Source of the DNA: Aneurinibacillus tyrosinisolvens
GTDB taxonomy: Bacteria; Bacillota; Bacilli; Aneurinibacillales; Aneurinibacillaceae
Length of the DNA stretch: 40,851 nucleotides
Direction: 5' to 3'
NCBI RefSeq assembly: GCF_001015055.1
Contig: NZ_BBWZ01000041.1
Location: 1 to 40,851 of the forward strand
Of the stretch, positions 18,209 to 25,698 are shown piece by piece. Positions within the stretch are counted from its first letter, which is position 1. Each line of letters starts with the position of its first letter. The position numbers and the translations under genes were made by a program. A model generated the notes under the pieces. The model had not been told where the DNA came from, did not search any database, and saw only the letters and a program-made list of their open reading frames with translations.

Positions 18209-18580
18209 TTATTTCTGTGACTTGAGTGTTTCCCGATTCCGAATCAACCAGCGATGTATAGAATATTCGATGATTATCACTATAGCGGCAGTAAGTATGG
18301 CAGCAGAAAATGTAATATCAGCCCCACGGAAAGCTAACGTGAGGAAGTAAATAAGAAGGGCAAACATAATGAATTCAACTCCAGTAGTAATCCAAAGGGT
18401 CCCTCGTCTTAAAAATGCAGATTCGATTATCGTTCCCGCCCCAGCTAAAACAACACCTATAGCAATGGGTTGATAAAGGAAAGGATAGCGTATACCCGGG
18501 AATATATAAGAGGATAATATAACAGCCAATGGGCAAAGAATTAATTTAATTCCAAAGCTTAACATAAACAATCTTCTCAA
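18209..18580 (-). CDS. DUF2512 (YndM-like) membrane protein
   Basis: Integral membrane protein of 123 residues with four predicted helices, spaced as IKLILCPLAVILSSYIF, a GVVLAGAGTIIE helix, the EFIMFALLIYFLTLAF helix and a final ILTAAIVIIIEYS helix. The loop LRRGTLWITT and the final EYSIHRWLIRN fit the DUF2512 family known from spore formers. Its function is unknown. The TTG at 18580 is selected because GGGGG lies 7 bases before it. The ATG at 18622 has no binding site. A tiny ORF with a strong binding site lies 80 bases upstream on the same strand. Family assignment is from memory of the pattern. Confidence 0.7.
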   Translation of the reverse strand: MRRLFMLSFGIKLILCPLAVILSSYIFPGIRYPFLYQPIAIGVVLAGAGTIIESAFLRRGTLWITTGVEFIMFALLIYFLTLAFRGADITFSAAILTAAIVIIIEYSIHRWLIRNRETLKSQK

Positions 18581-18659
18581 GACATAACCCCCAGTTTTTA
18601 TTTTAATGGTTATGTTTTCCATTAATAAAGATTTTATTCGTTAAAGGGAGCTAGCCTTC

Positions 18660-18716
18660 TTATTGTTGGTTATCTCCTTGGCTACTATTTGTAGTATTAT
18701 CATTTTGATTATCCAT
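18660..18716 (-). CDS. Small ORF, 18-residue hydrophilic peptide
   Basis: An ATG preceded at 7 bases by GGAGGA opens a frame of 18 residues, MDNQNDNTTNSSQGDNQQ, rich in Asn, Gln and Ser. No database family comes to mind. The strong binding site and its position 80 bases before the DUF2512 gene, on the same strand, support translation. It could be a leader peptide, a real micro-protein or chance. Confidence 0.4.
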   Translation of the reverse strand: MDNQNDNTTNSSQGDNQQ

Positions 18717-18729
18717 TTTGGCATCCTCC

Positions 18730-19096
18730 GTAATTTGGAATTGATTCAATGTTAATGTTTACTAAAACGGAAGTTTAATACAGTATGAGTGGTTTTGTTT
18801 TTCATTGTACCTGCTCTTCAAAAGGCCAATATTTTGAGAAATCGTTCCTCTTCTGTATTATAAAAATAAAAGTAGTAAAATACTGCGTAATAATATTTAT
18901 AATGCTACAGCGTACAAGCCCTTTCTTACTGCGCACAGAACCCATTTACCAATAGAGGAAAATAAAGTACGCTTATCCGTTATAAACCGTTGTATCAGGC
19001 AAAACAATCCGGTCGCAATAAAGTGCAAAGTATGATAGGGTAATACTTGATGTATAAACTAATACAGCATAGACAGCAGAGCAGAGGAGAGTTTAT
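18730..19096. other. Intergenic region without a recognisable gene
   Basis: About 370 A/T-rich bases between divergent genes. It must hold the promoters of the permease (plus) and of the small ORF/DUF2512 pair (minus). A TATAAT occurs at 18898-18903 without a matching -35. No T-box, riboswitch or open frame was recognised. Confidence 0.5.
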
Positions 19097-20422
19097 ATGA
19101 GCACGGATAAACGAGAATTGTCCCGCAGTCTTAAAGCGCGCCATATTATGATGATGGCGCTCGGCGGAGCGATTGGCGCGGGCATGTTTAAAGGAAGCAG
19201 TACATCGATCGGAATGGCTGGGCCAGGTGTGCTGTTAGATTATATGATTGGCGGTATTATTTTACTGTTTGTTATGAAGGGACTGGCCGAAATGGCGGTA
19301 CAGAACCCAGGGGCCAAAACGTTCCGGGATTTACTGGAGCCGCTGCTTGGCAGGTTTGCCGGGTATTTTTCCGGCTGGATGTATTTTCTGAACTGGGTTT
19401 TGGTTATGGCTGCCGAAACAGCGGCTGCGGCCCTGTTTTTACAATACTGGTTTCATGATGTACCCCTCTGGGTTCTATCCTTACTTGTCTCCGTTGTGAT
19501 TACTCTAGTTAATTTACTTCATGTAAATGTGTACGGGGAAACAGAATTCTGGCTGGCAGGTTTGAAAATCGCCGTCTTGATTTTATTTATTTTGCTCGGC
19601 GGAACGATTTTGTTTACCGGTTATGAACACCACCCGGCCGTTGGTTTTCAACATTTGACCGAAAACGGCGGATTCTTTCCCCATGGAATACAGGGGCTGG
19701 CTTCGGCGATGCTGGTTGTCATGTTTTCTTTTGGCGGAAGTGAAATGATCGGCATGACGCTGGGTGAAACGGAGAACCCTGAAAAGGTACTGCCACGGGT
19801 AGCGCGCGGGGTTATCATGCGGATCTTAGTTTTCTACGTACTTCCCATTCTCATTATCGTGAGCCTTGTGCCATGGAATGGCCTTTCCGGCACAGAAAGT
19901 CCCTTTGTTACGGTGTTCAAGGCGGTTGGCATTCCTTATGCCGCTGATATTATGAACTTTGTGATGCTGACAGCTGTTTTGTCCGCAACGAACACAGGGA
20001 TGTACGCAGCTTCAAGGATGCTTTACAGCCAGGCGCTGTCCGGCCAGGCACCGAAGTTTCTCGCTTTCTTATCAGAGCGGCGTGTGCCTACACGTGCACT
20101 CCTTGTCAGTATCTCTTTTTTGTATGTGGGTGTCATTATCGCGTTTTTTACGAAAGGAAAAACGTTTGATTATTTAATGGTCATTCCTGGCTATACTGTG
20201 CTAATTATTTGGATTTTATTAGCGTTTGCTCATGTGCGAAGCCGGATGACGCATACCGGGCAGGGATTTCCGCTCGGCAGCTTTGTTGCTTTCCTGGCAC
20301 TTATTGTTATTTTCATCGGTGTGGCCGTCACGTCTCCGCTTTATGGGACACTGATAAGCGTTGCTGCCATGCTATTTGTTGGAGTTTCCTACTTGTTTTC
20401 ACGCAAGAGAACAAGCTTATAG
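19097..20422 (+). CDS. Amino acid permease of the APC superfamily (AAT type)
   Basis: Cytoplasmic membrane transporter of 441 residues with about 12 hydrophobic helices, probably a proton symporter for an amino acid. The family motif near the N-terminus is LKARHIMMMALGGAIGAGMF (residues 12-31), matching the substrate-binding GxG region of helix 1. The conserved MFSFGGSEMIGMTLGETENP segment marks helix 6 and its loop. Start ATG behind GAGGAGAG. The gene stands alone with its own terminator. Substrate cannot be read from the sequence. Proline, gamma-aminobutyrate and arginine transporters are the nearest types. Confidence 0.9.
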   Translation: MSTDKRELSRSLKARHIMMMALGGAIGAGMFKGSSTSIGMAGPGVLLDYMIGGIILLFVMKGLAEMAVQNPGAKTFRDLLEPLLGRFAGYFSGWMYFLNWVLVMAAETAAAALFLQYWFHDVPLWVLSLLVSVVITLVNLLHVNVYGETEFWLAGLKIAVLILFILLGGTILFTGYEHHPAVGFQHLTENGGFFPHGIQGLASAMLVVMFSFGGSEMIGMTLGETENPEKVLPRVARGVIMRILVFYVLPILIIVSLVPWNGLSGTESPFVTVFKAVGIPYAADIMNFVMLTAVLSATNTGMYAASRMLYSQALSGQAPKFLAFLSERRVPTRALLVSISFLYVGVIIAFFTKGKTFDYLMVIPGYTVLIIWILLAFAHVRSRMTHTGQGFPLGSFVAFLALIVIFIGVAVTSPLYGTLISVAAMLFVGVSYLFSRKRTSL

Positions 20423-20444
20423 TTAACATAACCGATCTAAAATC

Positions 20445-20488
20445 AAAGGACCGAACTTCTCATTTCACCAGGGAAGTTCGGCCCTTTT
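20445..20488 (+). terminator. Terminator of the permease gene
   Basis: CCGAACTTC pairs with GAAGTTCGG, extended by AAAGG/CCTTT with a one-base mismatch, and T residues follow. Confidence 0.85.
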
Positions 20489-20549
20489 CATTTTATTTCT
20501 GGATAATGAAGGGGAACCGTACATAGGATGATAATGGGCGAGCATTTGC

Positions 20550-20579
20550 TTGTGCCTTCTTCCGTATCAATCGTATAAT
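20550..20579 (+). promoter_or_regulatory. Promoter of the ECF S-component / desulfidase operon
   Basis: A perfect TATAAT (20574-20579) stands 18 bases after TTGTGC (20550-20555) and about 45 bases before the S-component start. The -35 is weak. Confidence 0.5.
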
Positions 20580-20623
20580 AATGGAGTTCAGTGAAAAGGA
20601 TTTTCTAGAAAGGAGGGGTATAA

Positions 20624-21206
20624 ATGAGAATGTCACGTACAACCATGATGGTCTTTTCTGCGCTTGGTATTGGAATTAACATCCTTGGTGGAACGCTGGC
20701 TCAGGTGCTAAAAATTCCACTCTTGTTTCTGGATACGATCGGGACCGTTCTCGTTGCGGTTCTTTGCGGGCCGTGGTGGGCTGCGGCCGCGGGGACACTC
20801 ACGAATGTCATTCAGGGAATGATCACGAGTCCGAAGGATATTTTCTTTTTTTATTGTCAATCTTGTCATTGGTCTTATCGTTGGTTTTATCGCCAGAAAG
20901 TATGATTTTCGGAAATGGTACGTTGCGGCCGGCACCGGGGTGATTCTCTCGATTGTCGCCCCGCTTATTGGCACGCCGATTGCGGTGGCGGTTTATGGAG
21001 GATTAAACGGGAGCGGCACCGATTTGCTTGTGCTCTGGTTAAGAGCGACAGGGTCAGATATGTTTACATCCACGTTCCTGTCACGGATTGCTTCCAATTT
21101 TGTGGACAAAATCGGCACCTGCCTGCTCATTATGGTAATAATACGGCTCGCTTTCTTTGAGAAGAAATACGAAGCGGCACTAGGAGAGAGAAGCATTGGA
21201 TCGTAG
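20624..21206 (+). pseudogene. ECF transporter S component (CD3073-like), frameshifted
   Basis: Substrate-binding membrane subunit of an energy-coupling factor importer. The ATG follows AAAGGAGGGG. The first frame runs to 20905 but leaves the membrane-protein sequence at a run of seven T residues (20846-20852). Removing one T joins DIFFF to IVNLVIGLIVGFIARKYD and continues to the TAG at 21206, for about 193 residues and five or six helices. The helix GPWWAAAAGTLTNVIQG is typical of S components. No ATPase or T subunit is encoded nearby, so it would share the general ECF module (group II). The downstream gene suggests a thio-pyrimidine or similar substrate. It may be a sequencing indel. Confidence 0.78.
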
Positions 21207-21660
21207 CAAAAAAATCGTAGTGCTGTCCCACTGCCTGCTGAATCAGAACACTGTCATTGCAGAAGAAGCCCGCGCCATGGGAGCGATTCCGTCCGTCGTT
21301 TCCTGGGCGATCGAAAAAGGATACGGAATGGTGCAGCTGCCCTGTCCGGAGTTTACATATCTCGGAATCAACCGTCCGCCGATGACCTATGAGGAATACG
21401 ATACAGTGGAATACCGCCGGCACTGCCGGGAGATTCTGCTGCCCGTTGTGCGCCAGCTTCAGGAGTATGATGAGAATGGCTATGAACTCGTTGGAACGGT
21501 AGGAATCGGGCGTAGCCCATCCTGTGATCCAGGCAGGGGTGTGTTCATGGAAGAATTCCAAACGCTGCTTAAGGAAAGGCATATTCACTTTGAAGATTGG
21601 TGGTATTTACCGCCAGTCGAGGATCCGGTTTTTCAACAGGATAAGCATAGAATGAAGTAA
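21196..21660 (+). CDS. TudS-like iron-sulfur desulfidase (DUF523-related, CD3072-like)
   Basis: Protein of 154 residues with the cysteine pattern of DUF523/TudS proteins, which hold a [4Fe-4S] cluster and remove sulfur from 2- or 4-thiouracil. Visible cysteines are in SHCLLNQN (N-terminus), QLPCPEF and SPSCDPGRG, three positions expected as cluster ligands. One further cysteine lies in RRHCREI. The TTG start overlaps the end of the S-component gene by 11 bases behind AGGAGAG, so the two genes are coupled. The pair suggests uptake and desulfuration of a thiolated base or related compound. Substrate is inferred only. Confidence 0.8.
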   Translation: MDRSKKIVVLSHCLLNQNTVIAEEARAMGAIPSVVSWAIEKGYGMVQLPCPEFTYLGINRPPMTYEEYDTVEYRRHCREILLPVVRQLQEYDENGYELVGTVGIGRSPSCDPGRGVFMEEFQTLLKERHIHFEDWWYLPPVEDPVFQQDKHRMK

Positions 21661-21694
21661 AAGACTGCGGCCTGGCCAGGCTGCAGTCTTTTTT
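21659..21694 (+). terminator. Terminator of the desulfidase operon
   Basis: AAAAGACTGC and GCAGTCTTTT pair around an inner GCCT/AGGC stem, with six T residues at the 3' end. Confidence 0.88.
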
Positions 21695-21719
21695 CGCTGT
21701 AAGGCGTACAACGTTCAGT

Positions 21720-22058
21720 TTATGATTTTTGGAGCTTTTTCCGGTGTGCTTCCAGCATAAGCGGGGTCACACCTGCCTTGTTTTTGCAGTTTATATTCAC
21801 TTTTGCTGCGAGCAGGAGTTTTACTACTTCTATTTTTCCGTACCCGCTTGCTATAATAAGAGGAGTGAACCCGTCTTTGTCACTGAGATGAGGGTTCGCT
21901 TTTGCTTTTAGCAGCATTGTTACCGCTTCTTTATTGCCGTGCGCGCTGGCATAGAAGAGCGGAGTTTGGCCAAAGCTGTCCTTTCCGTTCGGTTCCGCTC
22001 CGGCAGCGAGCAGCTCTTTCACCGCCTGCGTGTTGTTTTTATCCGCTGCGATAAGCAA
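21720..22058 (-). CDS. Ankyrin-repeat protein, N-terminus doubtful
   Basis: Three ankyrin repeats of about 33 residues are clear from the TPLFYASAHGN, TPLIIASGYGK and TPLM cores and the VVKLLLAAK-type helices. Such proteins mediate protein contacts. A bound partner cannot be named. The only usable start in frame is the TTG at 22058, which has no good binding site. The frame stays open for 20 more codons upstream, reading VSPAPVQASPVSKQTLGQYL before a TAG. That Pro/Ala/Ser-rich stretch resembles the start of a mature secreted protein whose signal peptide is missing. The gene may be a 5'-truncated remnant. Confidence 0.7.
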   Translation of the reverse strand: MLIAADKNNTQAVKELLAAGAEPNGKDSFGQTPLFYASAHGNKEAVTMLLKAKANPHLSDKDGFTPLIIASGYGKIEVVKLLLAAKVNINCKNKAGVTPLMLEAHRKKLQKS

Positions 22059-22199
22059 ATATTGGCCTAACGTTTGCTTGCTGACAGGGCTTGCTTGAAC
22101 CGGGGCAGGGGAAACCTAATAAATATAGTTTGTCACTATATAGAAGCACAAAAATCTTGACAAAAATATGGAGAACGAGAGGAAGGAAGAAAACACAAG

Positions 22200-23153
22200 A
22201 TGAGTAACGAAACGGATATAACGAGCGCCGCGAGCCGAAAAGCAGGGATATGGTATGTATTTGTGACCTATGTAGTGTGGGGGCTGCTTCCTCTATACTG
22301 GCACCTTCTGAAAGACGTCCCATCCGGCCAAATCCTCGCCCACCGAATTTTCTGGTCTTTTATTTTTGTTGCGATTCTTTTATTCTTTTACAAGCGCTGG
22401 GGCCAACTAAAGGAGGCGGCAGCGAGCAGAACGAACCGGCTCTCGATTCTTGCCTGCTCACTGCTTATTAGCGCAAACTGGTTTATTTACATCTGGGCCG
22501 TAAATAATAACCACGTTATTGAAACGAGCATGGGGTATTACATTAACCCGCTGTTCAGTGTGGCACTGGGCCTTATTGTACTAAAGGAACGGTTGAGCCG
22601 GGTTCAAATATTTTCACTCGTGCTGGCGGCCATCGGTGTTGCCATTATGGTTATCCAGTTTGGCAAGATGCCATGGATTGCTCTGTCGCTGGCCGTGACG
22701 TTTGGCTTCTACGGACTTGCAAAAAAGATGCTGAAAGTGGATGCAATGGTAGGACTCGCGCTGGAAACGATTTTCGTTATGCCTGTGGCGTTGTTCTATC
22801 TCGCTTCCTTAGAAACAAGCGGGACAGGAGCCTTCGGCCAGTCTTCTCTGGGCGCCATGCTCCTCATGATTGGTTCCGGTGTCGCAACCGCGCTGCCGCT
22901 TCTCTGGTTTGCGGAGGGGGCTAAACGGGTTCCGCTATCGACAATGGGATTTATTCAGTATGTCTCCCCGACTATCACATTGACGCTCGGTGTCTTTATC
23001 TTTAAAGAGGCATTCACAGCAACACACGCAGTAAGTTTCGGGTTTATCTGGTGCGGGCTGCTGCTGTATTCACTCTCCTATACGAAGTTCATGCACGGTC
23101 TGCAGGCAAAATCGCCGAAGAAGCCTGGGCAATATAGAGAATTAACCAAATAA
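22200..23153 (+). CDS. rarD: EamA family transporter RarD
   Basis: Membrane protein of 317 residues with ten predicted helices in two EamA (DMT superfamily) halves. The RarD subfamily features are GIWYVFVTYVVWGLLPLYWH near the N-terminus, the SANWFIYIWAVNN segment, ETSMGYYINPL and the late STMGFIQYVSPTITLTLG. RarD in E. coli was linked to chloramphenicol sensitivity, but the transported compound is not known. The ATG follows GAGGAAGGAAG at about 10 bases. A TTGACA at 22157 has no clear -10 partner. The HNH remnant follows immediately. Confidence 0.9.
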   Translation: MSNETDITSAASRKAGIWYVFVTYVVWGLLPLYWHLLKDVPSGQILAHRIFWSFIFVAILLFFYKRWGQLKEAAASRTNRLSILACSLLISANWFIYIWAVNNNHVIETSMGYYINPLFSVALGLIVLKERLSRVQIFSLVLAAIGVAIMVIQFGKMPWIALSLAVTFGFYGLAKKMLKVDAMVGLALETIFVMPVALFYLASLETSGTGAFGQSSLGAMLLMIGSGVATALPLLWFAEGAKRVPLSTMGFIQYVSPTITLTLGVFIFKEAFTATHAVSFGFIWCGLLLYSLSYTKFMHGLQAKSPKKPGQYRELTK

Positions 23154-23317
23154 CGGATTTTAATCTTAAAAATGGCCTTCATGATGTAAGGAATCTCGTT
23201 ACGGTATGCAAGAAACACCATGACAGGATTCATACAAACCCGGAAACGATGAGAAAAATGCTGGAATACCAGGTGGTCCGGTTTGGAGAAGTGCGTGTTT
23301 ACGCGAGGGCTGAATAA
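23153..23317 (+). pseudogene. C-terminal remnant of an HNH endonuclease
   Basis: Directly after rarD a frame without a start codon reads DVRNLVTVCKKHHDRIH followed by a NPETMRKMLEYQVVRFGEVR tail and a stop at 23317. The N of RNLV and the HHDRIH end correspond to the N and second H of an HNH nuclease motif. The first HH pair, and everything before it, is missing. It looks like the last 54 codons of a lost gene, fused by deletion to the end of rarD. Confidence 0.65.
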
Positions 23318-23334
23318 CAATATAAGAGCAAATA

Positions 23335-23367
23335 AAAGGAGGAAGGCGCATGTATGCCTTCCTTTTT
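23335..23367. terminator. Bidirectional terminator
   Basis: GGAAGGC (23341-23347) and GCCTTCC (23356-23362) flank an 8-base loop, with AAAAGGA before and five T residues after. It separates the HNH remnant from the convergent minus-strand gene. Confidence 0.75.
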
Positions 23368-23376
23368 CGCATGGAT

Positions 23377-23565
23377 TTAAGCTTTTACTGCTGCTTCTTT
23401 GTAACAGTACGGGCAGCCGTTAAATCGGCTTGGGTACACTTTGGCATAATCCATGTCGGTATCGATTCGGTGGTTGTCTTTGATGGAAGAGATGTAACAA
23501 TGGGCTGTCGTATTCGTGCTAATATGAACTTCTTTCGAGATTGCATTCACAATGTATGTAGCCAC
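23377..23565 (-). CDS. Small conserved-looking CxxC protein, function unknown
   Basis: 62 residues starting at a GTG placed 5 bases behind TAAGGAGGTG, an almost perfect Shine-Dalgarno sequence. The product, beginning MATYIVNAISKEVHI, has a NGCPYCYKEA motif near the C-terminus that could bind zinc or form a disulfide, plus a single earlier cysteine in AHCYI. The overlapping plus-strand frame has no comparable binding site. I recall similar short cysteine-tailed proteins from Bacillus genomes but no function. Confidence 0.65.
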   Translation of the reverse strand: MATYIVNAISKEVHISTNTTAHCYISSIKDNHRIDTDMDYAKVYPSRFNGCPYCYKEAAVKA

Positions 23566-23671
23566 GAACTCACCTCCTTATCCTCCTATTCGACAGGCGG
23601 CAGGAAAAACCTTCCTTAGAGAAGCGACTGCAGACAGAATACTTTGTTTATTGTAGAGATAAAAAATTGTA

Positions 23672-23701
23672 TTGACAGAAAAGAAGCGGGAAGAGTACTA
23701 T
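23672..23701 (+). promoter_or_regulatory. Sigma-A promoter of the ribose operon
   Basis: TTGACA (23672-23677) and TACTAT (23696-23701) are separated by 18 bases, immediately upstream of the first palindromic operator. Confidence 0.7.
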
Positions 23702-23703
23702 AT

Positions 23704-23719
23704 GTGTAACCGGTTACTT
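23704..23719 (+). promoter_or_regulatory. cre/LacI-type operator 1
   Basis: The 12-base palindrome GTAACCGGTTAC lies at 23706-23717. With its flanks it fits the CcpA cre consensus TGWAANCGNTNWCA in all but the last position. It covers the expected transcription start, so binding would block RNA polymerase. RbsR or CcpA could bind. Confidence 0.65.
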
Positions 23720-23750
23720 ATTGTCTCGCTTTTATATTTTTTTAAGGAAT

Positions 23751-23766
23751 GTGTAACCGATTACAC
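23751..23766 (+). promoter_or_regulatory. cre/LacI-type operator 2
   Basis: GTGTAACCGATTACAC is an imperfect palindrome whose core TGTAACCGATTACA fits the cre consensus at every defined position. It lies between promoter and rbsR start, 45 bases from operator 1. Confidence 0.7.
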
Positions 23767-23787
23767 ATATCGGAAGGAAGTAATGAA

Positions 23788-24771
23788 ATGGCTACCATTC
23801 GCGATGTTTCAAAGCTGGCGGGTGTTTCCATTGCAACCGTATCACGGGTGCTCAACCGAAACGGCTACGTCCATACAGAAACCGAGAAAAAAGTGCTGTT
23901 GGCGATTAAGGAACTAAATTATACGCCTAACTTTGTAGCCAGAAGCCTATCAAATAAAAAGACGAGTACAATCGGTCTTATCGTACCGGACATTACAAAC
24001 CCGTTTTTCCCGGAACTCGCAAGAGCCGTGGAAGACGTCATGCAGCTCTACGGCTATACGATAATCCTGTGCAACTCCGACGAAGAACCCGGCAAAGAAA
24101 AGCAGTATGTTGAGGTTTTAAAACAAAAATATATCGATGGGTTTATTTTGGCGTCGAACGGCCTTCCGCTCTATGACGTAAAAAATCTGGACGTGCCCGT
24201 TGTGGTAGTTGACCGGGGGATTGAACCGACGATTCCGACGGTTGTTTCACAGAACAGGAAAGGCGCCCGAATGGCGACTGAATACCTGCTGGAGTGCGGC
24301 TGCAAAAAAATTGGGCATATCAGAGGGCCGAAAACAGTAATGAATGCGAATGAACGGTGTGAAGGATACCTCGACCTCGTCCGGCAAGCGGATTGGTTTG
24401 ACAGCAGCCTAATTGTGGACGGGAACTATGAAACAAACCGGGCATTTGAGGCAACTGTCCGCTTATTGCGCGAAAATCCGGACCTTGACGGCATTGTTGC
24501 CGGGAACGATTTAATGGCAATCGGCGCGCTAAAGGCCGCTCGGTTCTTAAATCGATCCGTACCGGACGCTCTCTCGATTATCGGCTTCGATGGGATTGCG
24601 ATGGGAAGGATAACCTATCCAGAGCTAACCACGATCGCGCAGCCAATCTACGACATGGGAGCCATTGCCGCCCGGATGCTAATTAAGCTTATTGAAAACC
24701 AGCCTCTGGAGACGATTTATCATCAGCTGGAGGTTCAATTGGTCGAAGGCGGAACGACAAGGAAGGTGTAG
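23788..24771 (+). CDS. rbsR: Ribose operon repressor (LacI family)
   Basis: LacI/GalR repressor of 327 residues. The helix-turn-helix is at the N-terminus, IRDVSKLAGVSIATVSRVLN (residues 4-23), followed by the hinge and by a periplasmic-binding-like effector domain beginning STIGLIVPDITNPFFPEL. First gene of the rbs operon, so it very likely senses ribose and represses this operon through the palindromes just upstream. The ATG at 23788 follows GGAAGGAAG. The upstream ATG at 23749 lies in the operator and has no binding site. rbsK starts 3 bases after the stop. Confidence 0.93.
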   Translation: MATIRDVSKLAGVSIATVSRVLNRNGYVHTETEKKVLLAIKELNYTPNFVARSLSNKKTSTIGLIVPDITNPFFPELARAVEDVMQLYGYTIILCNSDEEPGKEKQYVEVLKQKYIDGFILASNGLPLYDVKNLDVPVVVVDRGIEPTIPTVVSQNRKGARMATEYLLECGCKKIGHIRGPKTVMNANERCEGYLDLVRQADWFDSSLIVDGNYETNRAFEATVRLLRENPDLDGIVAGNDLMAIGALKAARFLNRSVPDALSIIGFDGIAMGRITYPELTTIAQPIYDMGAIAARMLIKLIENQPLETIYHQLEVQLVEGGTTRKV

Positions 24772-24774
24772 CAG

Positions 24775-25698
24775 ATGAAAAAAAGTAAAGTTACGGTAAT
24801 AGGAAGCATTAATATGGACCTGGTAACCGAAACGCCCAGGGTTCCCGCGATAGGAGAAACGGTACTGGGGAGAAATTTCTCAACCTTTCCCGGTGGCAAG
24901 GGAGCCAATCAGGCAGTGGCGTGCGCCAGGCTTGGGGCGGAAGTGACGATGGTTGGCTGTGTAGGGGACGACGGATTCGGAAGAGAGCTTGTACACTACC
25001 TGCTGACCGAGCATATTTTAATGGATTATGTGGAACCGGTTACACATACGGCAACCGGGATTGCTTCCATAACGGTGCAGGACGGAGATAATTCCATTGT
25101 GGTTGTACCCGGCGCAAACCATGAATTAACGGTAAAGAAAGTTGCCGCACTTGAGACGATCATCCAGCATTCCGATATCGTCCTTCTCCAGTTAGAAATC
25201 CCGCTTGAAACGGTGGAAGCCGCCGCCAATATTGCCCATAAGCACGGCGTCCCGGTCGTTCTGAATCCGGCTCCGGCCGTTCGCTTACCGGAAAACCTGC
25301 TGGATAAGGTATCGTTCATAACGCCAAACGAACACGAACTTGCCATTATGGCAGGGGCGGAAGGGGAACAGGCCGAAGATTACTGCTCGCTTATGCAGCG
25401 ATACCCTGGAAAAGTCGTCATGACCAAAGGAAGCGAAGGAGCCTACTATGTGCTTCCTGATGGCTCTGTTGGCCACGAGCCGGGAAGAAAGGTTGAGGTC
25501 ATGGATACAACAGGGGCCGGCGATACGTTCAACGGTGCGCTGGCCGTTATGCTGGCAGAAGGAAAAAGCCTGGAAGAAGCGACGAAGTATGCAGTAGCTG
25601 CAAGCGCTCTCTCCGTGACAAGGTTTGGCGCACAGAGCGGCATGCCGACAAAAGATCAGGTAGACAATTTTATACAGCAAATGGAGAGAAGCATATGA
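24775..25698 (+). CDS. rbsK: Ribokinase
   Basis: Phosphorylates D-ribose at O5 with ATP, feeding the pentose phosphate pathway. PfkB-family signatures are the substrate-binding FPGGKGANQAVACARLG (about residues 38-54) and the catalytic DTTGAGDTFNGAL near 243, with the aspartate base in GAGD. Length 307 is normal. The stop overlaps the rbsD ATG (ATGA). Confidence 0.96.
   Translation: MKKSKVTVIGSINMDLVTETPRVPAIGETVLGRNFSTFPGGKGANQAVACARLGAEVTMVGCVGDDGFGRELVHYLLTEHILMDYVEPVTHTATGIASITVQDGDNSIVVVPGANHELTVKKVAALETIIQHSDIVLLQLEIPLETVEAAANIAHKHGVPVVLNPAPAVRLPENLLDKVSFITPNEHELAIMAGAEGEQAEDYCSLMQRYPGKVVMTKGSEGAYYVLPDGSVGHEPGRKVEVMDTTGAGDTFNGALAVMLAEGKSLEEATKYAVAASALSVTRFGAQSGMPTKDQVDNFIQQMERSI

Noticed and set aside
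22039..22323. 94-codon minus-strand frame across the ankyrin/rarD gap
   Set aside because: Starts inside rarD, no binding site, overlaps the ankyrin gene in another frame.
23350..23619. 89-codon plus-strand frame opposite the CxxC protein
   Set aside because: Although AAAGGAGGAAGG precedes it, those bases form a terminator stem, while the minus-strand frame has a near-perfect binding site and a sensible product.
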